Source of the DNA: Aselliscus stoliczkanus
Taxonomy: Eukaryota; Chordata; Mammalia; Chiroptera; Hipposideridae
Direction: 5' to 3'
DNA: 64,000 bases
NCBI GenBank assembly: GCA_033961575.1
Contig: CM066732.1
Span: forward strand, 110,796,687 to 110,860,686
Shown: one piece after another, positions 23,757-36,190 of the stretch
How positions within the stretch are numbered: the first letter of the stretch is position 1
Layout of the letters: each line of letters opens with the position of its first letter
Translations under genes and position numbers: made by a program
The notes under the pieces: model-generated
Told to the model about the DNA's origin: nothing
Databases searched by the model: none
The model's input: the letters and a program-made list of their open reading frames with translations, nothing else

Positions 23757-23759
23757 GAA

Positions 23760-24110
23760 AAATATTCTTAAATCTTTAGTAATTCAGTTATGTAGTTTAA
23801 AACAGACATGTATGAAATATGATGACAAAAGTTGAAAGGTAAGGAATGAAAAAAGATGGCAGTCAAATACTAACTCAAAGAAGTTTTAAAAATATTAATA
23901 TTAGAGAAAAATAATTTAAGGGGGGAAAAAACTTTACTAGGAGTGAAGAAGAATCATAATAAGAAATAAGATGACCAATTCTCCAAGAAGATATAACTAA
24001 CAATTATGAAATCAACTGAATCAAATAATATTGCCTAAAACTATATAAAGAAAAAATGTAACCAAATTACAAGAAGAAATTGATAAATTCTTCATGAAGC
24101 TGGGAGATCT
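23760..24110 (+). repeat. Old L1 ORF2-like fragment
   Basis: Strings such as gatgaccaattctccaagaagatataac resemble L1 ORF2 sequence. The fragment is diverged. Confidence 0.45.
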
Positions 24111-24164
24111 TTTTAAACACTCCTGTTTTAGATCTGGTAAGTCTAGTTGATGTGTATTCATTTC

Positions 24165-24250
24165 ATCTCCACAACTAAAATGTAAGATCCTTGAGGTCAG
24201 GGTATGTGTCTTCTGCCATGTTCCCCAGCATATGCGATGCATGTCCCCTC
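24165..24250 (+). repeat. L2 3' end fragment
   Basis: aaatgtaagatccttgaggtcagggtatgtgtc matches the L2 'agctccttgagggcaggg' block. Confidence 0.6.
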
Positions 24251-25815
24251 CTCCCAAAAGGAACCATACATAACTCCTTCTCATACTATGGGTGGAAGTG
24301 GAAATGCTATAAGCAATTGCAAAGCACAGAAAGTACATGATAATCATTTATTACTGACAGTAGACACTTTCTAACAAGCAAAACTATTATGGGTAGAATA
24401 ATTAATGAAGACATAAAATAATGGATTGAAAAGAGAAAAAAACTGTATTATCTCACTGTACTTCTTTTGCAGCATTTATGAGACACCAGGCTCATTTCTT
24501 AAATTATAAAATTACCGTACTAACAGGAGGATCACTCATTCATTCTAAATGGAAACAAATACTCCCGGAAAAATAAAGAAAATGTAAACAGAATTCACAT
24601 TTGATGGAGACAGGCGCTACCCCCTAGTGGCAAAGCACAGCAACCCAAAAAGTTTTATGTCTTATGGGTCATTTTCCTGACCAAAGTATTAAGCCACACT
24701 TGATAGTGATAAGTGTTAGATTAATGACTGTTGTTATTGTCATCATTATCATCATCACTTTCATCATGCTCAGCCTATGGCTAAGCGCCTTTGTGACAGG
24801 GAGCAATTTCCAGGCCATCGGCTACAGCCAGAGCTACAAGGCCACACCACAAAGAGGGCAATTTATATTCAGGGAACAACCTCTGGTCACTTTTCTCAGA
24901 AGGGGGCAGTGTAACCATCAGACACTGGGTGGCTTCCTGGCCTTTCTAGTACATCATCATGCAAAAGCAGCTCTTTGAAGATCAGTAACATGAAGCTGAA
25001 TCCTAAAGAACACAGAGGGTATCCATAATGGAAGAGGCCATTTTCAAATGGCTGTTAATGAAAAGAAATGCCGGAAGATAGAAATTTTGGTTACATCTCA
25101 GTAGGCCCCACCCTATGTGTAAGTATGCCCCACATGGCAAATTGAAAGTCCATAAATCATGTTTAAGAGGAGTAAAAGTCCCCATTTTATTTGCCAAGAG
25201 ATTCTCTTACAGTCAATGCCATACCTGCAGGGAGCAGGCACCATTTTCACCCTATCTAACTTTAATGAGGGCCCAGTTTGTTGAGAAGGTCTAGCATGTG
25301 ATTTCCATTGGGCTTTCATCTGAACCCAGTACTGCAGTACAGACTTTGCACAATCTATTTCTTTAACAGAAAAGCAGTTTTAGAATCCCCGCAAATCATG
25401 TCCTACACATGAAATAATCCTCTTCATAACTTGAGTAATTGCACCTAGGCTTTAGGTCATTTTAGCTGTATGTCTTTTAGACCAGTAAGGTGGCATGCTT
25501 AACTCACAATATTAAATCTTTTCCATGAGTTACGTGGGCAAAAAAACAGGAGTTGGAGACAAACATGGAAGGAATGTGATCAAAGACAATTTGAAGATGA
25601 CCTGGCAGTCTAAAATACAATGATCAAAATATCCTGCTTCAAATGTTTAATGTGTGGACTTCACAAAAATGGGATGTGGCAAATTGTGATTCCAAGGTAA
25701 ATACAAATCCAATCAGTTGCTAATTGACCTATTTGGTCATTTTTAAGTTTAAAAACATTTTCGATAGTGAAAACCACAGTTAGCTGCCATTTCAAACCCA
25801 CCAGAATGGTTTACA
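24250..25815. other. Unique sequence
   Basis: No gene recognised. A 104-codon frame at 24664 contains an Ile-rich hydrophobic stretch produced by a tcatcatt-type simple repeat. Confidence 0.55.
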
Positions 25816-25830
25816 TAAAAAGAAATGTAT

Positions 25831-26017
25831 GGGATGGCCGGTTAGCTCAGGTGGTTAGAACACAGGCTCATAATACCAAGGTTGCCAGTTTGATTCCCAC
25901 ATGGGCCAAGGAGCTGCACCCTCCGCAACAAGATTGAAGACAACTACTTGACTTGGAGCTGATGGGTACTGGGAAAACACACTGTTCCCCGATAAAATTT
26001 CTTTAAAAAAAAAAAAA
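25831..26017 (+). mobile_element. Short SINE with tRNA-Ile-like head and Rhin-type tail
   Basis: Head ggccggttagctcaggtgg and tttgattcccacatgggcca resemble tRNA-Ile. The body has caacaagattgaagacaac, and the tail ttccccgataaaatttcttt precedes A. Duplication aaagaaatgta flanks it (about 25819-25829, 26019-26029). Confidence 0.85.
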
Positions 26018-26044
26018 GAAAGAAATGTACAATACTGACTGCTG

Positions 26045-26236
26045 ACAAGGGCCTGGAGCGAGCCTCTGGAACTCTGTTCCACACAGCTGGTGGCAGCGTA
26101 AAATGGAACAAGCTGGAGAACCATTTGGCAGTGCCTTATACAATAAAACCTACATCTATCCCATGACCTAGTAGTAAGCCCACTCCTAGGGACTTATTTA
26201 CAACAAATGAAAACGTAGATCCACAAAAGGATTTGT
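26045..26236 (+). repeat. L1 ORF2 3' fragment, left part
   Basis: cagtgccttatacaataaaacc and catgacctagtagtaagccc lead to aaaaggatttgtaca, where the L1 is interrupted. It resumes near 26915. Confidence 0.7.
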
Positions 26237-26239
26237 ACA

Positions 26240-26914
26240 CTATGAGCAGAAGTTTTAAATTTTGATGAAGTCCTATTTATTGGTTGTTCATTTTACAGTT
26301 CACGCTTTTGGTATCTTATCTACGAAACTTTTGCCTGTCCCTAGGATTGTGAAGATGTTATTTTCTTCTAGAGGTTTTACAGCTTTAGCTTTTTTTTTTT
26401 TTTTTTTTTTTTTTAAAGATTTTTTATTGGGGAATTGGCGGAGGGGAACAGCGTTGGGGAATCGGGGAAGGGGAACAGAGAAGTTGCTGTCTTTTTATTC
26501 TTCAGTCTAGTTGCGGAGGATGTTGCTTCACTGTTGGTATCGTCATTGCGCTCTTCCCGGATGAGGCAGATCGGTCGCTGGCCTCTGGATGTCGCTCACC
26601 GCGGCTATTGGCAGCTCACACTTGGCTGCCAGCCGCTCACGCTGGCTGGGGGCCACTCACTGTAGCCTATGGCAGCCCACTGCAGCAGGGGCTGCAGCCC
26701 ACACCATCACTGGGGCTCACACAGCCCAGCTCCAGGTGGAGCTGTTGTTAGCTGTAGAGGGCAGTGTCACTGGCCCTCATGTGGGATCTGAACCGGGGCC
26801 GCTGGCATCCCAAAACCAGCGCTTAACCAATGCGCCACTCGGCCGGCCCACAGCTTTAGCTTTTATATCCAGTCCATTACACATTTTGAGTTAACAAAAG
26901 GACTAGTACATAAA
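26240..26914 (-). repeat. Inverted L1 fragment (split by a SINE)
   Basis: Minus-oriented L1 DNA: cttttggtatcttatctacg, ttgcctgtccctaggattgtg, cattttgagttaacaaaagg. It lies exactly between the two halves of a plus-oriented L1 and is itself split by 26394-26849. Confidence 0.65.
26394..26849 (-). mobile_element. Full-length long SINE with ggccggc head, young copy
   Basis: Second near-identical copy of the 21604-22048 element; I count about nine substitutions, largely at CpG sites, and one small indel. Duplication acagctttagctttt at 26379-26393 and 26850-26864. It is inserted in an inverted L1 fragment. Confidence 0.93.
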
Positions 26915-27350
26915 TTTTCATAGCAGTTCATAATAGCCCCAAACTGGGAACTACCAAGTGCCCATCAACAAGAGAATGGATAGCTACAATGTCATCAAAA
27001 AGTAATGAACGGATACACACAACAACATAACTTAATCTCAAAAACATTATGCTGAGTGAAAAAAAAGCAGACACAAAAGCCCACACCGTATGTTTCAATT
27101 TATATGATGTTGGACAACAAGCAAATCTAATCCACAGGATGGAAGTTAGAACAATGGTTGCCGGGGCTTAAGAATGGGAGGATGTTGACAGGAATGGGGG
27201 ACAAGGGGACTTTCTGAGGAGATGACCATATTCCATAACTTGTTTTGAGTGATAGTTATACAGGAATTCATTTGTCAAAACTCTTCAAACTGTATACACT
27301 TAGGAGTTGTGAATTTTATTGTATATACACAACTCAATAACTCAATAAAA
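26915..27350 (+). repeat. L1 3' fragment, right part
   Basis: ttcatagcagttcataatagccccaaactgg and caacaagagaatggatagc continue the L1 left at 26236, running to a tail near 27350 (ctcaataaaaaag). Confidence 0.75.
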
Positions 27351-28899
27351 AAGAACATTGCTGATCTCAATGCTGACATTTGCTCCAATGAGCTTCACCT
27401 ACTAGAGGACATTTTCCAAGGCACACAGCTGCTTTCCTGGCAATGAAGTAAAAGTGCTTCCAGCATTTGGGGAATGCTTGTCCTTGCAGCGTTGTCATAG
27501 AAAGAAGCTATAAGGCAGAAAGGTAAAACCAGGGCTGTATGGAGTTACATCTCACTTTTCCAGTTTCTGCTAGCCAAAAATTCACTAACATGGGATCTTG
27601 ACATCTCTGCCACTTTCTTCCCTTAGAATAGCTGAGTGACAATGGACAGGATCCATTTTTTTATTAACTTAACACTAAATAGTTTTATTTTCAAAACAGG
27701 AACATGCAGTAGACTCCCAGATTTCATTTTGAATTCAGTGTTCCTGTTTCATCCATTATTCATCACTTTCTTGGTTTATGATTTTACTAAATTTCTTCAT
27801 TTGAATTATGGCCTTGTGGTCAACGGCGGGCGATACATTATTCTTATATAATTTTTAAATACAAAGGCAAATGGCACGGAACAATTAAAATCGATGGCTT
27901 GGGAGTCTAGCTCTTGGATGTCATCGGCAAACACAGTGCTCTTGACTGTAACCTATGGGTTCCACTTCATGTGGGTTGTATTTTTCATACATCAGGGGTT
28001 TTTATAAATTTACTATTCCATCCAGCAGCCCTACTTTGTTCGCAAAATATAAGCAAAACAAATATGTCAGGGTAATGATGCCAGGACTCTCCCTTATTGA
28101 AAAAAGCAGTTTATTAATACCTTATTGCTACAAGCTAGATCTTATTATCATCTTGGGTCATTTAGAATCTTATTAGGTATTCTGCTGGTGGATGAATAAT
28201 CCTGTGATAAATTCTTTGCCATGTCCTTCACAGTTGTCATAGCAGGATCATAAACAGCATTTATAACAATCTAGCCTAGAGGAAGCGGCTGACAATGGTC
28301 TGCTTAGCATGCAGGAAATATTCAGATTGGCTGTGTCTGGTTAGACACAAGCCCACAAGAGAGATCCCAAAGTTAAATGTAGCATGGGTTTCTCTGAAGA
28401 TTCCCCTTCAAAAAATGCATGAGGTCAGGGACATGGGGACCAAAAACACTTTGGTGGCCACAGATAGTTTCCTCCCATCAGATCTGCTGGGCAGCAGGGG
28501 ACAGCCCAGGCACAAGGCATTTTATTCCTGACAGGCTGTTCAGGTCTTTATTTGAAAACTCCAGATCAAGGTACAAATTATTTTATATTGACTGATTTTT
28601 GTTCTTGTTTTTAACTTCACATACAAAACTGCCATTCGCTTCTGTTACTGCTCTGTCTAATTAGTGAATTTGATGAAAAGATGAGCCTGAAAGGTAATAA
28701 GATTATGGATGTAATTCCTAGCCTAAGCCAGGTACTTTTGCTCTATTTTTAACACTTATAAAAACCCATGTTAAATATATGTGTGTGTGTGTATAAATTT
28801 TGTGTATATATAAGTGTATACATATATTTCTTTCCTATTCACAGAGGGGGAATTATGGGTAAATTAGGGCAAATCTGCTGCCACTATTCTTAGAAAATT
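27350..28899. other. Unique sequence
   Basis: No clear repeat. A segment around 28580-28730 (ctaattagtgaatttgatg) has an enhancer-like look. A short TG/TA-rich tract lies at 28778-28828. Confidence 0.5.
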
Positions 28900-29100
28900 C
28901 CATACAAGAGGCAAATGACCTGGCCCAATATTTTTCCATCCTCATCTCCTGCTACTCTCAGCCACTTACCTGACAATTAATTCACAATTAATTTTTCATT
29001 ATTCTCTAAATATGTCAGGCCCTTCTCCAAGCCTGGGCTTTTATAAAGGATTTTGCCTTTGTCCAGAATGCCCTTGGCTCTTTTTCCCTTTGCCAGATGT
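28900..29100 (+). repeat. L2 fragment, left part
   Basis: ctttgtccagaatgcccttgg and related L2 strings. The element resumes at about 29505 after a 405-bp insertion of unrecognised sequence (29101-29504). Confidence 0.55.
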
Positions 29101-29504
29101 CCTAAGTTGGATTCTCCCAGAATCAGAACCTGAAACAAGCTTTTGAGGAAAAGAAATTTTGGAGGTGACTCCAGGAAGCACAGGTAGGGGAGTGGGGATG
29201 TTAGAGAGGGAAGAGAAGGAATCTTACCATGAATGCAAACTGGGAGCAAGTTCCCCTTGGGGGTTTCTGAGAGACAGTGTACAATGCACCTTGGGTGGCC
29301 CACAGGAAGCTGGGGTATCTACCACCTGCTCCATTAGTCATGGTGGGCTGCTTCTGGCAGGCACTTAACTCCCCAGAACTTCCAGCCTGCTCCCTACACT
29401 GGCTGAGTTTGCTCTCAGATAGGCTGGAAGTCGTGGGGTCAGGGAGCATCTGAGTGGTGAATGTCAAGGAGATGTGGTAGGACACTAACACCATCTCCTT
29501 TCCA
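29101..29504. other. Unrecognised insertion inside an L2
   Basis: About 400 bp of GC-richer sequence splits the L2 at 28900-29760. It is probably an old interspersed element, but the family is not recognised. Confidence 0.45.
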
Positions 29505-29760
29505 GACTAAATCCTCCTTATTCTGTAAGTCTTAGTCTAAGTGTTATTTTCTCTGGTAAGGCTTCTTTGATTCCCCAAGTCTGAGGTAGATGGCCCTTCA
29601 CTTGGTTCTCATAGCACAATGCTTAATCATGGCACTCATGAGACTATATTATAAATGTAACTGTCTTCGTCTTTGGTTATAAGCTTCTTTAGGGAAGGGG
29701 TTGTGCCTAACTCATGTCGCATCACCAGTATAGTCCCTGACACATTAAAAAAACTCGTAG
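29505..29760 (+). repeat. L2 3' end, right part
   Basis: aagcttctttagggaagggg...gtcgcatcaccagtatagtccctgacaca is the L2 terminal block. Confidence 0.65.
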
Positions 29761-29764
29761 ATCC

Positions 29765-30470
29765 ATACATTCCACAAGTAATTATTGAGGACCTACCACA
29801 TGCCAGACACTGTTCTAGGAGCTGTAGGATAGAGAGGTGAACAATATATTCTATTCTTATAATGGGGGGTTGGGCTTACAGTAGACAGAAGTAGGAAAAA
29901 ATACAGCCAAACTGATACAACAATTTCAGGTATTAGTAAATGCTATAGTGAAAATAAAAGAGAGTAAGGGGTAAGAAGAGGTTGCTATTTTGGCTAGGCT
30001 GCTCAGAAAAGGCTTCTCTGAAAAGGTAATATATGAACAGATTTTAAAAATAACGAGCCAGGGTTAGGAGGGAGGGAGGGATGAATAGGCAGAGCACAGA
30101 GGATTGTTTGGGCAGTAAAGCTACACGCCACTCTGGTGGGGATGTTGATCATGAGGAGGCTGTGCATATGTTGGGGACAGGGTGGAAGGATTTGGAAAAT
30201 CTCTGCACTTTTCACTCAGTTTTGCTGCAAATTTCAAACTTCACTGAAAAAGAAAGCCTATTTAAAATAATTATAATGAGAAGGACCCAACTTGTGAAGA
30301 TCCAGAAAAGAGTTCCGGGCAGAGGAAATATTATGTGCAAAGGCTTGCAGGTGGAAACAGCCATGGCATACCGGAGGGTGAGAACAGCCGGGAGAGCTGC
30401 ACTGCAGTGAATGAGGAAGCAAATGTCCGAGGAGCTCAGAGAGGCTGGCAGGGGCCAGATCAAGTAGAGA
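29765..30470 (-). repeat. L2, antisense
   Basis: ttattgaggacctaccacatgccagacactg, then aaaaggcttctctgaaaagg, tgtgcaaaggcttgcaggtgg and ggcaggggccagatcaag in antisense L2 order. It lies tail-to-tail with 29505-29760. Confidence 0.7.
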
Positions 30471-31416
30471 TTTCTTTGGTATTATCAACTAAATCTAACA
30501 CCCCAAAATCAACTAGAAGAAAATTCAAGATTACATTTAAAAGCATTTTCCTCAACTATCTGGATATTTAGGCTAAGGCTGACTTCTGGATTTATTTATC
30601 ATGTTACCAGCCTCAGTTTGTCTGGTACAACCACACGACTGAAGTGTTGATTTGATTGCTTTCTCAACTCCCTATTGACTCACACATTCAAGGTAACACC
30701 AAAGGTGCCATCTTCAAAATAGCCAAAGCCAAGTCCCTTATAGTGAGCGGTTTCTTGCATTAGTTTGTTTCAGCTGACCTTTGGGAGTCCTTTAGTATCT
30801 TCTCCTCAGTTTCTTCCTGGGCAAAGTAAAGGGTAGGGATTAAAAAGCCTTTAGCAGATCTGGAAGCCCCACAAGTCTGTGCATCAAATTGAACAAGGTG
30901 AGAATATTATATGGTTGATACTTTTATTTAATTTCTTAATAGGAAATTCTAAAAAGTCACAGAAGTGGAAGAAAATACACAATGAACTGCATGAATCCAT
31001 TATCAATCTTCACAATTTATGAGCATTGTGTCATGGCTGGCTCTTTTCACACAGAATTTATACAACCGAATATCCACAATCTCTTTAAGGTAGAAGCCCC
31101 AAGACTCCATCCCCATACTGAGTGATGCAGCATGTTGTATGTGTATTCACAACTGGGGAAGGTTGACTTGAGGACACTGCTTAGCACCAACGCCAGACAA
31201 TAAGGTAGATGACCACTCAGATGATAACCATTAAATAATACATATTGAGTTTTCAGATTGAATACAAACAATTTAAGAAAGGAAGCAGTCTCTTTTTTTT
31301 TTTTATGACTGGGTAAAACTGGCTTTGAAAATAAACATACTTTTTGAGCAGTGGTTTATCCACTACTGGAATCGTGTTTTAATGTCTTTATTTGGTAATT
31401 TTTTAGTAAATACTGC

Positions 31417-31500
31417 ACATGAGGCCCAGGATAGACACTGTGAGGGGTATAAACATGCATGGGACAGGTTTTCCTCAAGGAACTCACAACCCAGGAAGTC
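31417..31500 (-). repeat. L2 3' fragment, antisense
   Basis: ggatagacactgtgaggggt and caaggaactcacaaccc. It ends about 55 bp before the inverted-repeat arm. Confidence 0.5.
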
Positions 31501-31554
31501 TGAATTTGAGAGAATATGCTGGTGCTGGCATCTGCGTCCCAGTATGCTTGATCA

Positions 31555-31760
31555 CACAGCAGTCTCATCACCATGTCTGGGTATTCCAACTTGTCCTTGC
31601 TTCCCTTTCCACGGCACCTATTGTTATAGCTGACAGCCACCTCTGTCTCCAGCTTGGTGAGTAAACACATTTAATTCTAACATGTGTCCCTTCTCTAGTA
31701 TGAGGGACAGGGTAATCTGCTTCTCCTCCAAGTCTGCACATGGAGGTTGAGACGTAGGCT
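31555..31760 (+). repeat. Left arm of a 206-bp near-perfect inverted repeat
   Basis: The reverse complement of 33675-33880 matches this arm base for base except one position (ccatgtctgg here, ccaagtctgg there). It is not a repeat family I recognise. The arm contains a strong 5' splice-site-like string, cttg|gtgagtaaac (about 31657-31670), which may be chance. Homology stops abruptly at both ends. Confidence 0.95.
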
Positions 31761-33674
31761 GCACTTGACCGGGCATTCATAGACACCCGCTGCCGGGGCC
31801 CTTGGGGACATGCAGTTCACTCTGAATAAGCAATTTCTCCTGAAGTGTCTGGCGGCAACTAGATCAATTGCTCCCACAATTCCCAGTGAGTGAACGCGCA
31901 ACTCTTTCACTGATTGATTGACTTAACACCAGCCAATTAGAGCTTAAACTGTCTAATTAAGCTGGAGACAGAGCCATCAACTCACTGAATTCTAAGGCCT
32001 GTTAACTTTACCTAAACAATAGAATGATGTCAGGTGTGTATTAGCACTGGGAATAACTAATGAAATCTGAGTAAAGCATTTTGCAAATATAAAACACTCT
32101 GGGAATGTTAACAAGTATAAGCAAAAGATACATCTAGACAAAAAAAAAAAAAAGGAAACCAAAACCTGTACAAAATTCATACACAATTCTTTCTAATATC
32201 CTTTTTCAACATAATACACTTCTGAATTCACTTTGTCTACGTAACACAGAGCTAAGTGTTCATCATTACATAGAACTCTATGATAAATGGTTTCCATTTT
32301 TATTATTGTGTGTGTGTGTGTGTGATTATCATTGACCAGTATTGTTTACCACACTACAACTATCAAGACAGCTCTATTACACTTGTTTGGCCACAGTTCA
32401 CAATTAATATGTACTTCTTTCTGAACTCCTACATCAGTATCATAACTACTCCCCATTTCCTCCTCATCTAAGAACAATAAAACTGTTCACCTCAGAGGCA
32501 TAATGATTACCATCCTCTTCAAGAATAAATGATAAATATTTACTGATTTGCTTTAACATCAGACAGTTCACTTATGAAAAAGATTTAAACTGTCCACAGA
32601 AAAAGTTCTTTTTTCATTGTAAAACTCGCAACTGCAACGAAGAAATATACATGGAGAGATGTTGGAACCTGACTTCTTTAGCCAAACACAAATGTTGTAC
32701 AAACACCACAGCACACAGAGACACCATTCTAGTCTACAGCTGTGTCGGTCCCTGAGATAATAGTTGGCAAAGAGGCATTTTAAGAAAGTCAGCATGAGGG
32801 AAAAAAAAATCTTCTCAGGTATATGTACGTTATTAATCATAATTAAGGCATATTTGACAGTTTCTTGGCAACAGAAGCAATGAGCTCCTTTCTCTGACAT
32901 CAAAATCCTAAAGGAATACTTGCTATTTCATTATCAACTTCACTGGTCTTTACACCTATAATATCCACTCTGAGAATATGAGGTTTTAGAGCAGCCTGAG
33001 CTATGACAGTGACTGTTTGCCCACCCCAGACCCTGTGTAAGGGATAATGTAAGCTGGAATCTTACTAAAATAAAGTACAAGGAACCATGCTGGGGTTAAA
33101 ATGTGAGTTCCAGGAAAACACATGGCCTGCCCTATAATGCATTTACACTGAAGGGTCATCCTTCAGAGCTGTTGGTTTTTGTCTGTGCTGGTAGCTCTGC
33201 ACTTTTGATTTTCCATTAAATTGGAAAGGGAACATTTGGTTCCCACTGCGATGGCATCCTCTGATAAGATGGTAAGAAATGGGAAATGGATCTGTTTCAA
33301 GAGAGACTCATTTTAATAAAAGCCAACAAGAGACTCACTTCCATTTAATCATGCCCAATTTCATTAATGTGTTTTCAAAGAGGATGCTGTTCTGGAAAGG
33401 TTCTGATGATGGCTATGTCCTAGAGGACGCAAGTACCAGGCTTTCAGTTTGCTGCCTTTGCAGGTGATTTCAAAGAATTTATTATGATCATCTATTGATC
33501 ACAAATTTCAGCCACATTTCTCTTAGGCCCAGCAAGGAGATTTGACCTGTTACATGTAAATGCCCAGCTTACTTTTTGCTTTTTCTCCCCAAAAACATGG
33601 GCATGAAAGACCTTTGCCTATTTGGGCACCTATTTAATAGCATAGGCTGAGATTTGCATGGGTCTCAACATTTG
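31761..33674. other. Spacer between the inverted-repeat arms
   Basis: Mostly unique; A-run at 32141-32153 and TG tract at 32308. The segment 33280-33400 (cattttaataaaagcc, catttaatcatgccc, tttcattaatgtg) is homeodomain-site rich. Confidence 0.55.
32308..32324. repeat. Short (TG)n tract
   Basis: Eight TG units. Confidence 0.9.
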
Positions 33675-33880
33675 AGCCTACGTCTCAACCTCCATGTGCA
33701 GACTTGGAGGAGAAGCAGATTACCCTGTCCCTCATACTAGAGAAGGGACACATGTTAGAATTAAATGTGTTTACTCACCAAGCTGGAGACAGAGGTGGCT
33801 GTCAGCTATAACAATAGGTGCCGTGGAAAGGGAAGCAAGGACAAGTTGGAATACCCAGACTTGGTGATGAGACTGCTGTG
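33675..33880 (-). repeat. Right arm of the 206-bp inverted repeat
   Basis: Inverted copy of 31555-31760 across a 1,914-bp spacer. At its distal edge gagactgctgt is followed immediately by gagactgcta, a short direct repeat that could be a scar of microhomology-mediated joining. Confidence 0.95.
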
Positions 33881-34977
33881 AGACTGCTACTACTTGGAAA
33901 ATGATTCTACAATTCTCCAATTACTTTTTTTTTCTTACCACTTTTCTCTCTTTGCTTTCTGTTTGACTTTATTTGTCCCTCTATCCTTCTCTCTGTCTCT
34001 TTCTCTCAGTCTTTTTTCTCTCACAATATCTTTCTTCATCAGTCCATGCTGAGAAGGGTGGCAGTGGAATGAAGACAAATGATTTTGTCTCCATTATGTA
34101 GGTGAATTGAAAATAAGTAAATGTTAAAATATTAGTTACTCAGTTTTCAGCTTAAATTTTCCCATAGGGATCTAGAAGTGGGTTGTTCTGGGGTTGGAAG
34201 GGATCTCAAGAGTAAACAAACATGTTAACTTCCTTTATCATGGCAGAATTGTCCTCCTCTCTCCCACACAGTTATTCATTAATGAAGGGATTCTGGCTCT
34301 ACTAAATTAATATCCTGACTAGAATGTACTTTTTAAATATGGTCTTCAAGATGTTAAAATCATCATCTCAGCTGATTTGGGGTTTTATTGTCTGTTCTTG
34401 GCTGTACCTCATCTTAGTGAGATCCCACAGGATTTAGCAATTAGCATGAATACAGCAGTTTGATAATCAAAAGTAATTAATGGCATCAAAACAGTCTTGC
34501 CTGCTTCTGAGGACTTGTTACACACATCTAGATCTTTCTTTTTAAATGAGCACTTTATTCCTGTTAGAAAATTATCTATGAAAAAATTCTATTTCAATAG
34601 AAAAGAGTTTAGCTTAATATATTAACATGTTTGAAATAACATTGGGTAAGTCACTCGGTATGCCAATTATCAATAGGTCCTTAATCCACTAATAATAATT
34701 CTAAGAACAAAAGAAAGACCACAGTTATTCTTTGCAATTATATATGCAATATATACTACAGGGATTATGGTCTCTTTAAACAAAAAGTAAAATTGTAAGA
34801 CAGGGATTCTGTCAACTGTCAAATGAAAATTTAAGAAAAATTATGGTTATTTATTTTTCCTTTCAGAACTCTCATTTAAATATTGCTGAGGAAAGGAAAA
34901 GTGGAAGGAGATACTTTATTGTAAGTGTTCAATTTACCATGAAGTTTAGGGAAGGACAAAGTTTTCCTCAACACTCT

Positions 34978-35420
34978 TAGGGTCCCTGGCTGGATCGGAA
35001 AATTAAACTGACAAAGACAGATTAATAAAAGTATACAAGTTTATCTAATATACATTTTACATGACACTGGAGCCCTTCATAAGGAAATGAAGACCCAAAG
35101 AAATAGAGCTGAGTATTGTTATGTTAGGTTTGATGAAGCGACAATTGTGCAGAAATATGATCGGTCAAAAAGTCTAAGGTAACTATAGTAAACTGGGGGA
35201 CACTTAGCAAGGGCTGTTTGTTCAGATTCTTCTCAGCATCTCTTTGTCTACACAGATAAGGATGCTCCAGGCACAGGGAGGGTACCTCTCACATGAGTGT
35301 TTATGACCTGTTTCAGGGGAGAAGGGTGAGGAGGTCAGAGCGACCTTCCTTCTGCTGTTTTCTCAAACTCCTTCAGCTTAAAAATTTCAATATGCAAAAG
35401 TGCCATAGTTGGAGTAGCGT
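34978..35420. repeat. Candidate LTR remnant, family unassigned
   Basis: Sequence such as actgacaaagacagattaa and tacattttacatgacactgg is reminiscent of an interspersed LTR repeat. I cannot name it or set exact ends. Confidence 0.35.
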
Positions 35421-36181
35421 GTATTGAAGCCCAATAGAAGTAAATGTGAGTTTCAGGTTAAACAAATAAATGCAATTCTATCTGAGAACTTTGGATTCCC
35501 TTTAACAAGTCACTGCTCGCCGTGTCATTGGTGAAGTTGATCCTGTGGTCATATCAATAGGGTACGGGGAAGGAGGGGGTGAAGGTTAGGAAAGGGGAGC
35601 ACATGTCCAAAAATCAAGCCATCCTCTCCCCAAGAGAACTTTATGATTGAACTGATTTTCATTTAAAATGTCCCCGATTTCAGGCAGATTGAAGCCTAGC
35701 ACACATGAGTCATTACAGTTCTCCACATCTGTATGTAACTCATTTCCATGTCTTAAAAAATTGATGATGTTTGCTTTAATGGCCAAATCTCCCCTAACTG
35801 CAAGGGGCATTAGCTTCAGGCAGCTTGGTACCATTATTTATAAAGCAAACACTTGGACTTTTAGAGCAAAACTAAAAGTGAGAGGACTAAGGTGACCAGC
35901 TGCTGTAGACATGAGAGGCTCTCTGGAAGTTTCCGTGTTTGACACTTTTATTTCTAGTGTTACTAAGGTTAAGGAAAACATCAAATCTGGGCAATTTAAA
36001 CTTGTCCTATCACGGATTTAAATAAAAGTTTCTTCGGTACAGGATTATGAAACTATGCTAACCTGAAACAATAGTTATTTTTTAAGTGTACTTTATTTTC
36101 ATATTTGCTGTCTGTTTTGTGCGCCAAAAATAAATGAAAATAATTTCTGAAGCTTGAAGCAACTAAAAGAAATTAACATTG
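35421..36181. other. Unique sequence
   Basis: No repeat recognised. Short frames around 35586-35895 on both strands have no recognisable product. Confidence 0.5.
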
Positions 36182-36190
36182 AGAGACAAG

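Noticed and set aside
21634..26665. Identical ~76-codon frames near 21634 and 26435
   Set aside because: They are the same antisense stretch of two young SINE copies; conservation reflects recent insertion, not protein selection.
31653..31670. Exon with a splice donor (cttg|gtgagt)
   Set aside because: No matching acceptor or coding pattern; the frame ends at the motif and the segment is duplicated as an inverted repeat.
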